Shown: positions 19,852 to 29,480, counted from the first letter of the stretch. The stretch: 64,000 bases of DNA from Nitrosophilus alvini (GCF_015100395.1 NZ_AP022847.1:496001-560000), one strand, 5' to 3'. Numbers and translations are program-made. Notes: generated by a model from the sequence alone, not told the origin.

Positions 19852-20673
19852 ATGAGAAAAATTTTGTTAAAAAGCATATTGGCGGCTTCACTTATAGCGG
19901 GAGTTGCAAACGCATCCGAAGTGGTTGCCGTAGTTAACGGAAAAGAGATAACAAAACAGGATGTGAACCAGCTTCTAAAAGCGATGCCGGGATTGTCATT
20001 TGAAAAACTGACACCAGAGTTGAAGCAAAAAGTAATTGATCAGGCGATAGAAAGGGAACTTCTTAAACAGTATGCCAAAAAGAGCGGCATAGAAAAAGAT
20101 GAAGAGTATAAAAAAGCTCTTGCCAAAATAAAAGACGATCTGGCTGTAGAAGTATGGATGAAAAAGCAGTATGACTCCATAACCGTAAGCGATAAGGAAG
20201 CCAAAGAGTTTTACAACAAAAATATAGACAAATTTTCAAGACCGCAGCAGGTGCATGCGAGACATATCCTTGTAAAAGATGAAGCTGAGGCAAAAAAGAT
20301 AATCGAAGAGCTCAAAAAGACTCCCAAAGACAAGCTCAAAGAAAAATTTATAGAACTTGCCAGAACAAAATCAATCGGACCGAGCGGCAAAAACGGAGGA
20401 GATCTGGGATGGTTTGGAAAAGGACAGATGGTAAAACCTTTCAGTGACGCCGCATTTGCACTTAAAAAAGGCGAAATAACCACATCACCTGTAAAAACGC
20501 AGTTCGGGTACCATATCATCTATCTTGAAGATAAAAAAGAGGCCGGAAAAATACCGTTTGAAGATGTAAAAAACAAAATCAAATCTGAACTTAAGATGGA
20601 GAAATTCCAGGAAATTGTTTCCAAAAAGGCTCAGGAGCTTAAGAAGAGCGCAAAAATAGAGAAGAAAATATAA
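19852..20673 (+). CDS. Periplasmic parvulin-type peptidyl-prolyl isomerase, PEB4/Cbf2-like
   Basis: A 273-residue SurA/PpiC-type chaperone. The signal peptide covers 1-21 (cleavage after VANA-S). An N-terminal chaperone domain follows, then a rotamase domain at about 130-230 with [29 protein letters not shown] and [12 protein letters not shown]. It probably folds outer-membrane proteins in the periplasm. Size and placement directly upstream of fba match C. jejuni PEB4 (Cj0596). The gap to fba is 9 bases. Confidence 0.9.
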   Translation: MRKILLKSILAASLIAGVANASEVVAVVNGKEITKQDVNQLLKAMPGLSFEKLTPELKQKVIDQAIERELLKQYAKKSGIEKDEEYKKALAKIKDDLAVEVWMKKQYDSITVSDKEAKEFYNKNIDKFSRPQQVHARHILVKDEAEAKKIIEELKKTPKDKLKEKFIELARTKSIGPSGKNGGDLGWFGKGQMVKPFSDAAFALKKGEITTSPVKTQFGYHIIYLEDKKEAGKIPFEDVKNKIKSELKMEKFQEIVSKKAQELKKSAKIEKKI

Positions 20674-20682
20674 GGAGAGGGC

Positions 20683-21759
20683 ATGGGGGTGATGAGTTTT
20701 CTAAAGCCCGGTGTTGTTACCGGCGATGATCTGACCCGGCTTTTTGATTATGCAAAAGAGCATGAGTTCGCATTGCCGGCCATCAACGTGGTAGGAACCA
20801 ACTCTGTCAACGCCGTAATGGAAGCTGCACGCGAAGCCAATTCACCGGTAATCATTCAGCTCAGCAACGGCGGAGCCCATTTTTATGCAGGCAAAGGTCT
20901 TGATAACGAAAATCAAAAAGCTGCAATCCTGGGAGCTGTATCTGCGGCAAAGCATGTACATATACTTGCCGAAGCGTATGGCATCGCTGTAGTTCTGCAT
21001 ACCGATCATGCTGCAAGAAAACTGCTACCCTGGATAGACGGTCTTCTGGCTGCAAGCGAGGAGTACTATAAAACACACTCAAAACCGCTTTTCAGCTCTC
21101 ATATGATAGACCTTTCCGAAGAGCCTCTGGAAGAGAATCTAAGCACATGCGAAAAGTATCTTGAGAGAATGAGCAAAATAGGAATGACCCTCGAAATAGA
21201 ACTGGGTGTGACCGGAGGGGAAGAAGACGGCGTGGATAACACAGGTATAGACAATGCAAGACTCTATACGCAGCCCGAAGAGGTGGCTGAAGCCTATGAA
21301 AGACTCAGCCGTATCAGCGACAAATTCACGATAGCCGCTTCTTTTGGAAATGTTCATGGTGTCTATAAACCGGGACACGTAAAACTTGAGCCGGTTATTT
21401 TGAAAAATTCCCAGGAGTATATAAAAGAGAAATTTGGACTTAAAGAAGAGAAACCGGTAAGATTTGTATTTCACGGAGGCAGTGGAAGCGAGCTTTCAAA
21501 AATACACGAAGCCATCAGTTACGGCGTGGTAAAAATGAATATAGATACCGATACTCAATGGGCATTCTGGGAAGGTGTAAAAGGATATACCGAAAAATAT
21601 CACGACTATCTGCAGAGTCAGATAGGAAATCCTGAAGGCGAAGACAAGCCTAACAAAAAATACTATGACCCGAGAAAATGGCTCAGAGAAGGTGAAAAAT
21701 CTATGGTAAAAAGGGTCATAAAGGCATACGAAGACCTTAATGCTCTTAACAGAAATTGA
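20683..21759 (+). CDS. fba: Class II fructose-bisphosphate aldolase
   Basis: A 358-residue Zn-dependent aldolase interconverting fructose-1,6-bisphosphate with GAP and DHAP; in an autotroph it works mainly in gluconeogenesis. Zn ligands are in VLHTDHAARKLL, and there is FGNVHGVYKPGHV, the K+/substrate loop RFVFHGGSGSE and NIDTDTQWAFWEGV. The long form (about 355) is the E. coli FbaA type. AAGGAGAG precedes the ATG. Confidence 0.96.
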   Translation: MGVMSFLKPGVVTGDDLTRLFDYAKEHEFALPAINVVGTNSVNAVMEAAREANSPVIIQLSNGGAHFYAGKGLDNENQKAAILGAVSAAKHVHILAEAYGIAVVLHTDHAARKLLPWIDGLLAASEEYYKTHSKPLFSSHMIDLSEEPLEENLSTCEKYLERMSKIGMTLEIELGVTGGEEDGVDNTGIDNARLYTQPEEVAEAYERLSRISDKFTIAASFGNVHGVYKPGHVKLEPVILKNSQEYIKEKFGLKEEKPVRFVFHGGSGSELSKIHEAISYGVVKMNIDTDTQWAFWEGVKGYTEKYHDYLQSQIGNPEGEDKPNKKYYDPRKWLREGEKSMVKRVIKAYEDLNALNRN

Positions 21760-22684
21760 CAATTCACCCGTTCATGAGGCTCTCTTTGAGGGCCGCCCTT
21801 TTTTTATAAAACGAGACGACCTTATTCATCCTCACTTCAGCGGTAACAAAGCGAGAAAATTTCACTTCTTTTTAAAAAATGATTTCCCCAATATCAAAAA
21901 AGTTGTCTCTTTCGGTTCTATGCAGTCAAATGCCATGTATTCTCTGTCGGTACTTGCAAAAATGAAAGGATGGAAGTTCGAATACTATGCCCGAATAAAT
22001 AAAAAACTTCTGGAAAATCCTACCGGAAATCTAAAGGCCGCTCTTGAAAACGGGATGAAGTTGATAGATATCAAAGAGTGGAGATTTGACGCAGGGGATA
22101 TAAATCTTTTGAGTGAAATTAAAATTATCGGTGATTCTTTGATCATTCCTGAAGGCGGAAGATGTCAAGAGGCTGAATATGGCATAAAGATTCTGGCAAA
22201 AGAGATAATTGAATGGGCAAAAGAAAAAAATATCGAAAAACTGAATATCTTTTTGCCTTCAGGTACCGGAACAACAGCTTTATATCTGAAAAAGAATCTT
22301 TGTGATATTCATTATCCGGTCTTCAATGTCTATACTGCTGCTTGTGTTGGTGACGGCAAATATCTGAAAGAGCAATTTTTCTCTCTGGAAGAAGAGAGAT
22401 ATCATCCCGCTATTGTCGAACCTCCCAAAAAATACAGATATGCCGGACTTTACAGAGAACTTTATGAAATCTGGTATGAGCTTAAAAATGAGACCGGTAT
22501 AGAGTTTGATCTGCTTTATGACCCGGTAGGCTGGAAAGCTCTTTTGAACTCTTCGCTTCTGACCTGTGACTTACCGCTTCTTTATATCCATCAGGGCGGC
22601 CTCAAAGGTAATGAGAGTATGAGGCAAAGATATGAGGAAAAATTTGGTAAAATAGCCTTAAAAAGAGAAAAAGGCATGAGATGA
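21740..22684 (+). CDS. PLP-dependent ACC deaminase / D-cysteine desulfhydrase-like enzyme
   Basis: A 314-residue fold-type II PLP protein. The PLP lysine lies in HFSGNKARKFHFF, FGSMQSNAMYSLSVLA matches the cofactor-loop pattern, and IPEGGRCQEAEYG and PSGTGTTALYL are phosphate-binding segments. The family contains D-cysteine desulfhydrase and ACC deaminase, and the substrate cannot be told from sequence. It overlaps fba by 20 bases and hisD by 4 bases, so translation is coupled to both. Confidence 0.8.
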   Translation: MLLTEIDNSPVHEALFEGRPFFIKRDDLIHPHFSGNKARKFHFFLKNDFPNIKKVVSFGSMQSNAMYSLSVLAKMKGWKFEYYARINKKLLENPTGNLKAALENGMKLIDIKEWRFDAGDINLLSEIKIIGDSLIIPEGGRCQEAEYGIKILAKEIIEWAKEKNIEKLNIFLPSGTGTTALYLKKNLCDIHYPVFNVYTAACVGDGKYLKEQFFSLEEERYHPAIVEPPKKYRYAGLYRELYEIWYELKNETGIEFDLLYDPVGWKALLNSSLLTCDLPLLYIHQGGLKGNESMRQRYEEKFGKIALKREKGMR

Positions 22685-23976
22685 AAATTCTAAATTCGGA
22701 AGATAAAAATTTTCAAAGCGAGTTTCAGGAGATTTTAGAGAGAGCGAAAGTAGATATAAAAAACGTAACTTCTATCGTCAACGATATTTTAGATGATATA
22801 AAGACAAGAGGAAACGAAGCGCTTAAAGAGCATATTTCCCGATTTGACGGCTGGATACCAAAAAGCGATGAAGAGCTTGAAGTAGACCCTGCATTGATGA
22901 AAGAAGCGTATGAGCAGATGGATGAAAAACTAAAATCGGCTCTTCATATCGCTTATGACAGGATTAAAGCTTTTCATGAAAAACAGATGCCGAAATCCTG
23001 GATAGATTTTGAAGAGAACGGCACGATTCTGGGACAAAAAGTCACTCCCGTAGACAGGGCAGGTCTCTATATCCCCGGAGGAAAGGCGGCATATCCGAGC
23101 TCTCTTTTGATGAACGCGATTCCGGCTATCGTAGCGGGGGTGGAAGATATCGTAGTCACTACTCCCACTCCAAACAACGAGATAAACTCTCTTTTGCTTG
23201 CCGCATGTCATCTGTGCGGCATAAAAAAAGTCTTTAAAGTAGGCGGAGCGAGTGCGATTGCCGCTCTTGCCTACGGGACACAGACCATTCCGAAAGTGGA
23301 TGTTATAACAGGTCCGGGAAACATTTTTGTAGCGACTGCAAAAAAAATGGTTTACGGAGATGTGAATATCGATATGATAGCAGGCCCCAGCGAGATAGGA
23401 ATTATCGCGGACGATGGTGCAAATCCAAAATATATAGCGATAGATCTCCTTAGTCAGGCCGAACATGACGAAATGGCCAGCTCCATACTTATAACGACTT
23501 CCGAAAATATAGCAAAAGAGACGGCAAAAGAGGTGGAGAGTTTTTTAAAAACCCTTTCCAGACGCGAAATCGCACAAAAATCGATAGAGACAAGGGGAGC
23601 TATAATTGTGGCAAAAGATATGAGGGAGTGTGTCAGGCTTATGAATGAAATCGCTCCTGAACACCTTGAAGTTATGACAAAAGCGCCTTTTGAACTGCTT
23701 CCTCTAATAAAACATGCAGGTGCGATATTTTTGGGTGAAAATACCCCCGAACCCATAGGCGACTATATGGCTGGACCAAATCATACTCTTCCTACCGGAA
23801 GTACTGCAAAGTTTTACTCCCCCCTTAATGTGGAGCATTTTCTTAAAAAATCTTCCATTATCTCTTTTAGCAAAAATGCCATTGATGAACTCGGCGAGGC
23901 GACAGCTCTGCTTGCTCATACAGAAGGACTTGAGGCGCATGCGAAATCTGTAGAAATAAGACTCGAAAGAAAATAG
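22681..23976 (+). CDS. hisD: Histidinol dehydrogenase
   Basis: A 431-residue enzyme for the last two steps of histidine synthesis (histidinol to histidine, NAD+). Signature segments are PVDRAGLYIPGGKAAYPS, GVEDIVVTTP, VDVITGPGNIFVATAKK, MIAGPSEIGIIAD, DLLSQAEHDEMA (Zn ligands) and NHTLPTGSTAKFYSPL. It is isolated from other his genes here and translationally coupled (ATGA) to the PLP enzyme. A weak terminator follows. Confidence 0.97.
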   Translation: MKILNSEDKNFQSEFQEILERAKVDIKNVTSIVNDILDDIKTRGNEALKEHISRFDGWIPKSDEELEVDPALMKEAYEQMDEKLKSALHIAYDRIKAFHEKQMPKSWIDFEENGTILGQKVTPVDRAGLYIPGGKAAYPSSLLMNAIPAIVAGVEDIVVTTPTPNNEINSLLLAACHLCGIKKVFKVGGASAIAALAYGTQTIPKVDVITGPGNIFVATAKKMVYGDVNIDMIAGPSEIGIIADDGANPKYIAIDLLSQAEHDEMASSILITTSENIAKETAKEVESFLKTLSRREIAQKSIETRGAIIVAKDMRECVRLMNEIAPEHLEVMTKAPFELLPLIKHAGAIFLGENTPEPIGDYMAGPNHTLPTGSTAKFYSPLNVEHFLKKSSIISFSKNAIDELGEATALLAHTEGLEAHAKSVEIRLERK

Positions 23977-24000
23977 AAGCCTTAGCTTCCGTTTTCTTTC
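23976..24000 (+). terminator. Probable intrinsic terminator after hisD
   Basis: GAAGC-CTTA-GCTTC at 23976-23989 followed by CGTTTTCTTTC. The stem is short (5 bp) and the T-tract is broken, so it is likely inefficient. Confidence 0.45.
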
Positions 24001-24083
24001 ATAAATCTGTCAAGTATAAGAATTAATAAATTGGTAAGAGTTCTTTGATATAATTTTTTATTATGCCTTATAAGGAGGCTGAA

Positions 24084-24536
24084 ATGGAACTCATGCAGTT
24101 GCATCCGCCAATTGTGCATTTTGCGGTTGTCTTGCCGATAGTGGCTTTGGTATTTGAGCTTTTGGCTCTTGTCAAAAAAAATAAAATATATAGCGATATA
24201 TCCACCGTTACGCTTATAGTGACTGTTTTTTTTGTTGTAGCCGCATTTATAACGGGCAAAGCCGCCGGAAGCGAGGCGTATATACTGCTCAGCAAAGAGG
24301 GGCAAGAAGAGCTTTTGGAACATAAAGCCCTTGGAACTTACCTTATGATAGCTTCAATCTTTATGGTAATACTCAAAATAGCTGTTTCAAAAATGAATCG
24401 TAAAGCGCTGAATATTCTTTTTATAGCTTTTCTTTTTGTTTATGTGGGGGCTACCTTGAAACAGGGCAAAGACGGCGGGGAGCTTGTTTATGAGTATGCC
24501 GCAAACGTAGAGTGCCCGGAAGATGAAGACCTCTAA
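24084..24536 (+). CDS. DUF2231-family membrane protein
   Basis: A 150-residue protein with four membrane helices. The start is put at 24084, with AAGGAGG at 24072-24078, rather than the in-frame ATG at 24063. It opens with MELMQLHPPIVHFAVVLPIV, where HPPIVHF is the DUF2231 hallmark and its His residues may bind a metal or heme. A second segment reads EGQEELLEHKALGTYLMI, with a conserved-looking His. Function is unknown; relatives are often near redox or metal genes. Confidence 0.75.
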   Translation: MELMQLHPPIVHFAVVLPIVALVFELLALVKKNKIYSDISTVTLIVTVFFVVAAFITGKAAGSEAYILLSKEGQEELLEHKALGTYLMIASIFMVILKIAVSKMNRKALNILFIAFLFVYVGATLKQGKDGGELVYEYAANVECPEDEDL

Positions 24537-24645
24537 ACAGCTTTTTTGAAACATTGTTTCAAACTTCTGATAAAAAGGCTTTATATTATCGAAACATAAA
24601 CTCTTTTGTAATAAAATATCGAAAATTTATTGCAAAAGGCTACGG

Positions 24646-26319
24646 ATGGATCTCAAAGCTTATCCCGAAGTCAAAAGGGCTAAAAAGTTTGATGTAAAAG
24701 ATGCCGGTAGAATATTGATAAGTCTTCTGTTTATCGCGGGAATCATGATATATGTCTCCATGAATTCCGCCGGTCTTCCAAACAGTACGCTTCTTATCGT
24801 TGCCGCGATATTCGGCGGCTATATGGCGATGAACATCGGCGCGAACGATGTTGCGAACAACGTGGGTCCGGCAGTGGGCTCCGGGGCTCTGTCGCTGATG
24901 GGCGCTATATTTCTTGCCGCCGTTTTTGAAGCCATGGGGGCTCTGATAGCGGGAGGAGACGTTGTGGGCACCATAAAAAAAGGTATTATCGATCCGGCTC
25001 TCATAAACAATGCGGATGTATTTATATGGCTGATGATGGCGGCTCTGCTCTCCGCCGCGATATGGCTCAATCTCGCAACCGCCATGGGCGCTCCCGTCTC
25101 AACCACGCACTCTATCGTGGGCGGTGTTATGGGCGCGGGGATCGCAGCTGCCGGATTTGCCATAGTCTCCTGGGGAACCATGGGCAAAATCGCCGCTTCC
25201 TGGGTTATATCTCCTGTTTTGGGAGGTGTTATAGCGGCCTCTTTTCTTTTCGCGATTAAAAAGACCATCATTTTCCAGGAAGATAAAATCACCGCAGCAA
25301 AGAAGTGGATACCTCTGTATGTGGCTCTGATGTCGTGGGCGTTCGTAACCTATCTGACCATAAAAGGGCTTAAAAAGGTCTGGCCCGATATAGTCGCGTT
25401 TGTAAACTCCATAATCGCCATACTGCCCGTAACTAAAAAACCGCCTTTCCTTGTGGCTTTGATATTCGGTTTTTTTGTTTCTGTCGCCGTCTTTTTCTAT
25501 GTAAAAAGATATATCTATAAAAAGAGTTCAAACCTTGAAAACAGCAGAGAGAGCATAGGAAGACTCTTCAATGTGCCGCTTATTTTCGCTGCCGCACTTC
25601 TGAGTTTCGCTCACGGGGCGAACGACGTTGCAAACGCCATCGGTCCTTTGGCCGGTATAAACGATGCGATAATGAGCGGTGAGATAGCAAAAAAAGCTGA
25701 GATTCCCATGTGGGTTATGATCGTGGGCGCTGTGGGTATTTCCCTGGGCCTTGCGCTTTACGGTCCCAAGCTTATCAAAACGGTGGGGAGCGAAATAACG
25801 GAGCTTGACCAGATGAGGGCTTTTTGTATAGCTCTGGCGGCGGCTATTACCGTTATCATAGCTTCTCAGCTTGGACTTCCCGTAAGCTCTACCCATATAG
25901 CCGTAGGAGGAGTTTTCGGAGTCGGTTTTCTGCGTGAGTATCTCATGAGACTCGAGAACAAAGATGAAGAGCTTAAAGAGAGTATCCAGCAGGTGCATCT
26001 GGATACGGAGATGGAAAAACTCAATGAGTACGAAAGAGCTCTCGAATCCCTTGGTGATCTGAAAAAAGCGGATCCTTTCGTGGTTAAAGCTTTGATAGAG
26101 AAAATAAACCGCGAAAAAGAGGTGATAGCCAACATCGTCAACGGTGAAATCAAGCTGACCAAGATCGAGAAAAAGGCGCTGAAAGTGGTAAAAAAACATC
26201 AGCTTGTAAAAAGAAGCGCTCTGAAAATGATAGTTGCCGCCTGGCTCATCACCGTTCCTGCCGCAGCGACCCTTGCAGCAATGTTCTTCTTTATGCTCAG
26301 AGGGATACTTTTGCCATAG
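24646..26319 (+). CDS. pitA: Low-affinity inorganic phosphate transporter (Pit family)
   Basis: A 557-residue inner-membrane PHO4-family symporter with about 11-12 helices. The family's two inverted repeats are plain: GANDVANNVGPAVGSGAL near residue 65 and GANDVANAIGPLAGI near 326, with PVSTTHSIVGGVMGAG and PVSSTHIAVGGVFGVG. A hydrophilic K/E-rich segment (about 440-520) precedes the last helix. GC content looks higher than in flanking genes. The upstream gap lacks the 11-bp-phased GTTAC elements found near pst, which fits a constitutive low-affinity system. Confidence 0.92.
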   Translation: MDLKAYPEVKRAKKFDVKDAGRILISLLFIAGIMIYVSMNSAGLPNSTLLIVAAIFGGYMAMNIGANDVANNVGPAVGSGALSLMGAIFLAAVFEAMGALIAGGDVVGTIKKGIIDPALINNADVFIWLMMAALLSAAIWLNLATAMGAPVSTTHSIVGGVMGAGIAAAGFAIVSWGTMGKIAASWVISPVLGGVIAASFLFAIKKTIIFQEDKITAAKKWIPLYVALMSWAFVTYLTIKGLKKVWPDIVAFVNSIIAILPVTKKPPFLVALIFGFFVSVAVFFYVKRYIYKKSSNLENSRESIGRLFNVPLIFAAALLSFAHGANDVANAIGPLAGINDAIMSGEIAKKAEIPMWVMIVGAVGISLGLALYGPKLIKTVGSEITELDQMRAFCIALAAAITVIIASQLGLPVSSTHIAVGGVFGVGFLREYLMRLENKDEELKESIQQVHLDTEMEKLNEYERALESLGDLKKADPFVVKALIEKINREKEVIANIVNGEIKLTKIEKKALKVVKKHQLVKRSALKMIVAAWLITVPAAATLAAMFFFMLRGILLP

Positions 26320-26340
26320 GCAGAGGTTGAAGGCAGAAGC

Positions 26341-27594
26341 TTGAAGGAGACAAAACAGAGTTTCGAAGAGAAGATAAAAAAGACTCTTTACTTCAACCTT
26401 CCTCAAAACCAGCAGGATTTCATAAGAAAGAGGGCTTATGAAAACCGTTTCTCTTTTCAGGAGCTGAAACAGATAGTCGATATAGCCATCGATCTGAATA
26501 TGTGGCAGGAGTCTTCCCTTATCGATATTTGGCCTTATGGCAAAAACAGAAAGCAGCTTTTAAAAGAGCTGAAACAGAGATATGAAGAGATAAAAAACAG
26601 CCCCAAAAGTTATGAAAAATTTGATATAGACAAAGAGAAGACTCATAAAATCAGGTTTGCCCGGATTGATAAAAAACTGGGGTTCGGAATGTGTCCTGTT
26701 GCAAGCGAAAAGACCAGATGCTGCAATCTTTGGACTCTGGATATGGTGGAGAGCTGCGGATATGACTGCAGTTACTGCTCTATCCAATCCTTTTACAATG
26801 AAGATACTGTAACTTTCAATACCAATCTGAAAGAGAAACTGTTATCTTTGAAACTCGACCCGGACGAAATATATCACATAGGAACGGGACAGTCCAGCGA
26901 CAGCCTTATGTGGGGGAACAGAGGCGGAGTTTTGGAGGCCCTTTTCGAATTTGCAAGAAAAAATCCAAATGTCATACTTGAACTCAAAACAAAATCGGAT
27001 AACGTGGGATATCTTCTTCAAAACGGTGTTCCAAAAAATATCATAGTCACCTGGTCTCTCAATCCGCAGACAATTATAGAAAAAGAGGAGAGGCTCACAG
27101 CCTCTTTGAAAGAGAGGATAGACGCTGCAAAAAAACTTCATGACAAAGGTGTCATAGTCGGTTTTCATTTTCATCCTATGATATATTACAAAAACTGGAA
27201 GGAGGAGTATAAAGAGATATTCGACATACTTTTGGAAAACTTCGATCCCCAAAGAGTGGCGCTTGTCTCTTTGGGAACACTTACTTTCATAAAACCGGTC
27301 ATCAAAAAACTAAGACTCAGATCATTCAGGTCGAAAATACTTCAAATGCCCCTGGTCGATGCGGCAGGGAAACTGTCATATCCCAAAGAGATAAAAAAAG
27401 AGATGTTCGGTTTTGCATACGATTCGCTCAGAAAATGGCACGGGAAAGTTTTTTTCTATCTCTGCATGGAGGAGCACTCTTTATGGAGAGAGATTTTTGG
27501 CAGGGAGTATCCTACCAACGAAAGTTTCGAACTGGATATGAAACAGAGTTATCTGGCGAAGATTCGCCAGAGTGCAGATGCAAAAAAGAAATAA
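26341..27594 (+). CDS. Radical SAM protein, spore-photoproduct-lyase family
   Basis: A 417-residue radical SAM enzyme. The cluster motif is CGYDCSYC (C-x3-C-x2-C, near residue 139) in the setting CCNLWTLDMVESCGYDCSYC. Later come HIGTGQSSDSLMWGN, LELKTKSDNVGYLL, VTWSLNPQTIIEKEE and GFHFHPMIYY, the layout of SPL-like proteins found in many non-spore-formers. True lyases repair spore photoproduct with a conserved C-terminal Cys; I could not confirm that residue here, so the substrate is open. The start is TTG at 26341, 21 bases after pitA; no ATG or GTG is close in frame. Confidence 0.75.
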   Translation: MKETKQSFEEKIKKTLYFNLPQNQQDFIRKRAYENRFSFQELKQIVDIAIDLNMWQESSLIDIWPYGKNRKQLLKELKQRYEEIKNSPKSYEKFDIDKEKTHKIRFARIDKKLGFGMCPVASEKTRCCNLWTLDMVESCGYDCSYCSIQSFYNEDTVTFNTNLKEKLLSLKLDPDEIYHIGTGQSSDSLMWGNRGGVLEALFEFARKNPNVILELKTKSDNVGYLLQNGVPKNIIVTWSLNPQTIIEKEERLTASLKERIDAAKKLHDKGVIVGFHFHPMIYYKNWKEEYKEIFDILLENFDPQRVALVSLGTLTFIKPVIKKLRLRSFRSKILQMPLVDAAGKLSYPKEIKKEMFGFAYDSLRKWHGKVFFYLCMEEHSLWREIFGREYPTNESFELDMKQSYLAKIRQSADAKKK

Positions 27595-27632
27595 GCCGAG
27601 TCTAAGTTACTTGCATTTATGCCCGGTGGTGA

Positions 27633-27953
27633 TTACGGCGCTTTTACGGTAACAGGTTTTGACTTTTCCATCTCTTTTACCGCGCAGAGCCTGTCTGTGT
27701 AAAAGCTTCCAAATGGTATCAGAGAGGCTATGAAGTAAACTGTACTCTCTTTTTTTGAAAAAGGAACGGACAAAGCAGCCTTTACAAGCTGATAGACGAA
27801 AGCTATAAAAAGAATCCCGTGAACCATTCCGAAAAACTTTGTAGCCATCTCGAAACCTAATATATATTTCAAAGGCATGGCAACAAAAACCAGAACAAGG
27901 TATGAGTAGCCTTCAACTTTATTTATAAATCGAAATCTTTTTAGCTCTTTCAT
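27633..27953 (-). CDS. DUF3817-type small membrane protein
   Basis: A 106-residue protein with three hydrophobic segments (GYSYLVLVFVAMPLKYILG, MVHGILFIAFVYQLVKAAL, VYFIASLIPFGSFY). The pattern EGYSYLVL...P.KY..G....K.FG..HG..F...V fits DUF3817 (YdzA-like). Function is unknown. It converges with the radical SAM gene. Confidence 0.65.
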   Translation of the reverse strand: MKELKRFRFINKVEGYSYLVLVFVAMPLKYILGFEMATKFFGMVHGILFIAFVYQLVKAALSVPFSKKESTVYFIASLIPFGSFYTDRLCAVKEMEKSKPVTVKAP

Positions 27954-28042
27954 AGTAAAATCCTCTTTTTTGACAAAGAGTGTATCATTTTGCTTATTGG
28001 TACGGTCTTAACTGAAAAATAATATCAACAGATTTATTTTAT

Positions 28043-28408
28043 TTAAAGAGTTCGTTGCTTTTTCGTAAATGAGGAGTGGGTGATTTTAAGTGCGAAGAGT
28101 CTGAAGAGGAAAAATACCAAAACGACGAAAAGGAGCATATATATCCTCTCAAAAGCGGTATTTTTGTCAGTAACGGCTATCAAAATCTCTCTTATGGTAA
28201 ATATAATGGATGCGTCGACCATAAATCTCAGTTTTACCCTCTGTTTTCTCAAAAATACGACTATCATTTGCACCACTTCTATTATAACGATAAGTTCCAG
28301 CAGCAAAATTACCGCTTTGTAAAAGTCTATTTTCAAAAAGAGTACAATGCCAAATATAAGAACAGCGGTTGCGAAATCGTAATGTTTAAAGATCTCTTTG
28401 TATCTCAC
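28043..28408 (-). CDS. PsiE-like membrane protein
   Basis: A 121-residue protein with about four hydrophobic helices. The start is GTG at 28408-28406, seven bases after AAGGAGG on the minus strand; an in-frame ATG at 28444 lies upstream of that site and is less likely. The stretch LELIVIIEVVQMIVVFLRKQ, then LRFMVDASIIFTIREILI, matches the PsiE (phosphate-starvation-inducible E, PF06146) core. Placement beside a GTAAC-type Pho box and the pst cluster supports the assignment. Biochemical function is unknown. Confidence 0.7.
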   Translation of the reverse strand: MRYKEIFKHYDFATAVLIFGIVLFLKIDFYKAVILLLELIVIIEVVQMIVVFLRKQRVKLRFMVDASIIFTIREILIAVTDKNTAFERIYMLLFVVLVFFLFRLFALKITHSSFTKKQRTL

Positions 28409-28477
28409 ATCGCCTCCTTTTTTTTGACGAATTCTATATCCCACAAGTTACAGCAAAACTACAGAGTAAGCTGTTTC

Positions 28478-28494
28478 TGTAACCTTCAGGTAAC
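28478..28494. promoter_or_regulatory. Putative Pho box between psiE-like gene and the 49-aa gene
   Basis: TGTAAC at 28478-28483 and GGTAAC at 28489-28494 start exactly 11 bases apart, as in the pstS and pstC regions. Rightward a TAATAT at 28510-28515 could be a -10; leftward TACTCT at 28468-28463 has the 9-base spacing seen at pstC and pstS. Either or both divergent genes could be controlled. Confidence 0.55.
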
Positions 28495-28536
28495 TTTGAT
28501 GCGCAAAAATAATATATCTTTTAAAAGGAGGATAAA

Positions 28537-28686
28537 ATGAGAAGAAAAGAGTTTGCCGAAGTGATAAAAAACTTTTCCTATCTGAGAAACGAGAAGAGAA
28601 AAAGCGGATGCTCGACTTATGAGCTTGTAGTCGTGACGAGACTTAAAAACTCCAAAGAGAAGAAATTCCTGCTCTCCGAGCAGTAG
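28537..28686 (+). CDS. Unknown 49-residue basic protein in the phosphate cluster
   Basis: A short gene beginning MRRKEFAEVIKNFSYLRNEK and ending in LLSEQ, rich in Lys, Arg and Glu, with one Cys (C25) and no membrane segment. It has a near-perfect ribosome-binding site (AAGGAGG at 28525-28531, five bases before the ATG) and a Pho-box pair 43 bases upstream. It ends 9 bases before the 3' end of the oppositely oriented pstB. I do not recognise a family. Good translation signals and regulation argue that it is real. Confidence 0.6.
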   Translation: MRRKEFAEVIKNFSYLRNEKRKSGCSTYELVVVTRLKNSKEKKFLLSEQ

Positions 28687-28694
28687 AGTAGTAA

Positions 28695-29480
28695 TCAACC
28701 GAATTTTCCAGTGATATACTCTTCAGTAAGTCTCTCTTTCGGCGTTACGAAAAGATCTTCCGTAACTCCCAGCTCCACAAGCTCTCCCAGATACATAAAT
28801 GCGGTATAGTCGCTGACTCTTGCAGCCTGCTGCATATTGTGCGTAACTATAACTATAGTAACACTTCCTTTCAATTGAACTATAAGCTCTTCTATGGCCT
28901 GTGTTGATATGGGATCAAGAGCGGAGGTAGGTTCGTCAAAAAGAAGAACTTCCGGCTTTACCGCTATCGCTCTAGCTATGCAGAGTCTTTGCTGTTGCCC
29001 GCCTGATAAAGAGTTTCCGTCATCTTTGAGTCTATCTTTTACCTCGTTCCAGAGCGCTGCTCTTTTCAAAGCTTCTTCTACTCTGTCAGTAAGCTCGGTT
29101 CTGTTTTTTATGCCCTGAAGTCTCAGTCCGTAGGCGATATTGTCAAAGATGCTCATAGGAAAAGGCGTAGGCTTTTGAAAAATCATACCTATTTTCATTC
29201 TTAGGCTTATCAAATCCTCTTTTTTGGAGAGGATGTTTCTATCTTCGAAGATTATTTCGCCTTCGTATCGATTTCCCGGATAGAGGTCGTGTATCCTGTT
29301 CATAGACCTTAGAAGTGTCGATTTGCCGCATCCGCTGGGGCCGATCAGAGCTGTAATTTTGTTTTTTGCGATAGGCATATTTATCTTTTTGAGACTCGGC
29401 TCATCCTTGCTGGCATAGTAGAAACTGAAATTTTTTACTTCTATCGCTTTTTGCTCTTCAATTTTTGCTATCGTTGCCAC
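28695..29480 (-). CDS. pstB: Phosphate ABC transporter ATP-binding protein
   Basis: A 261-residue ATPase of the high-affinity PstSCAB importer. Walker A is GPSGCGKST, the Q-loop is in [15 protein letters not shown], the signature is [10 protein letters not shown], Walker B is [12 protein letters not shown], and the H-loop is VTHNMQQA. The start is GTG at 29480, which overlaps the pstA TAG by one base and has AAAGGAAAAG upstream; an in-frame ATG at 29564 would lie deep inside pstA and lacks homology there. Confidence 0.95.
   Translation of the reverse strand: MATIAKIEEQKAIEVKNFSFYYASKDEPSLKKINMPIAKNKITALIGPSGCGKSTLLRSMNRIHDLYPGNRYEGEIIFEDRNILSKKEDLISLRMKIGMIFQKPTPFPMSIFDNIAYGLRLQGIKNRTELTDRVEEALKRAALWNEVKDRLKDDGNSLSGGQQQRLCIARAIAVKPEVLLFDEPTSALDPISTQAIEELIVQLKGSVTIVIVTHNMQQAARVSDYTAFMYLGELVELGVTEDLFVTPKERLTEEYITGKFG

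Noticed and set aside
27606-27652. GTTAC and GGTAAC near the DUF3817 gene as a Pho box
   Set aside because: They are not in 11-bp register and one lies inside the coding sequence or beyond its 3' end.
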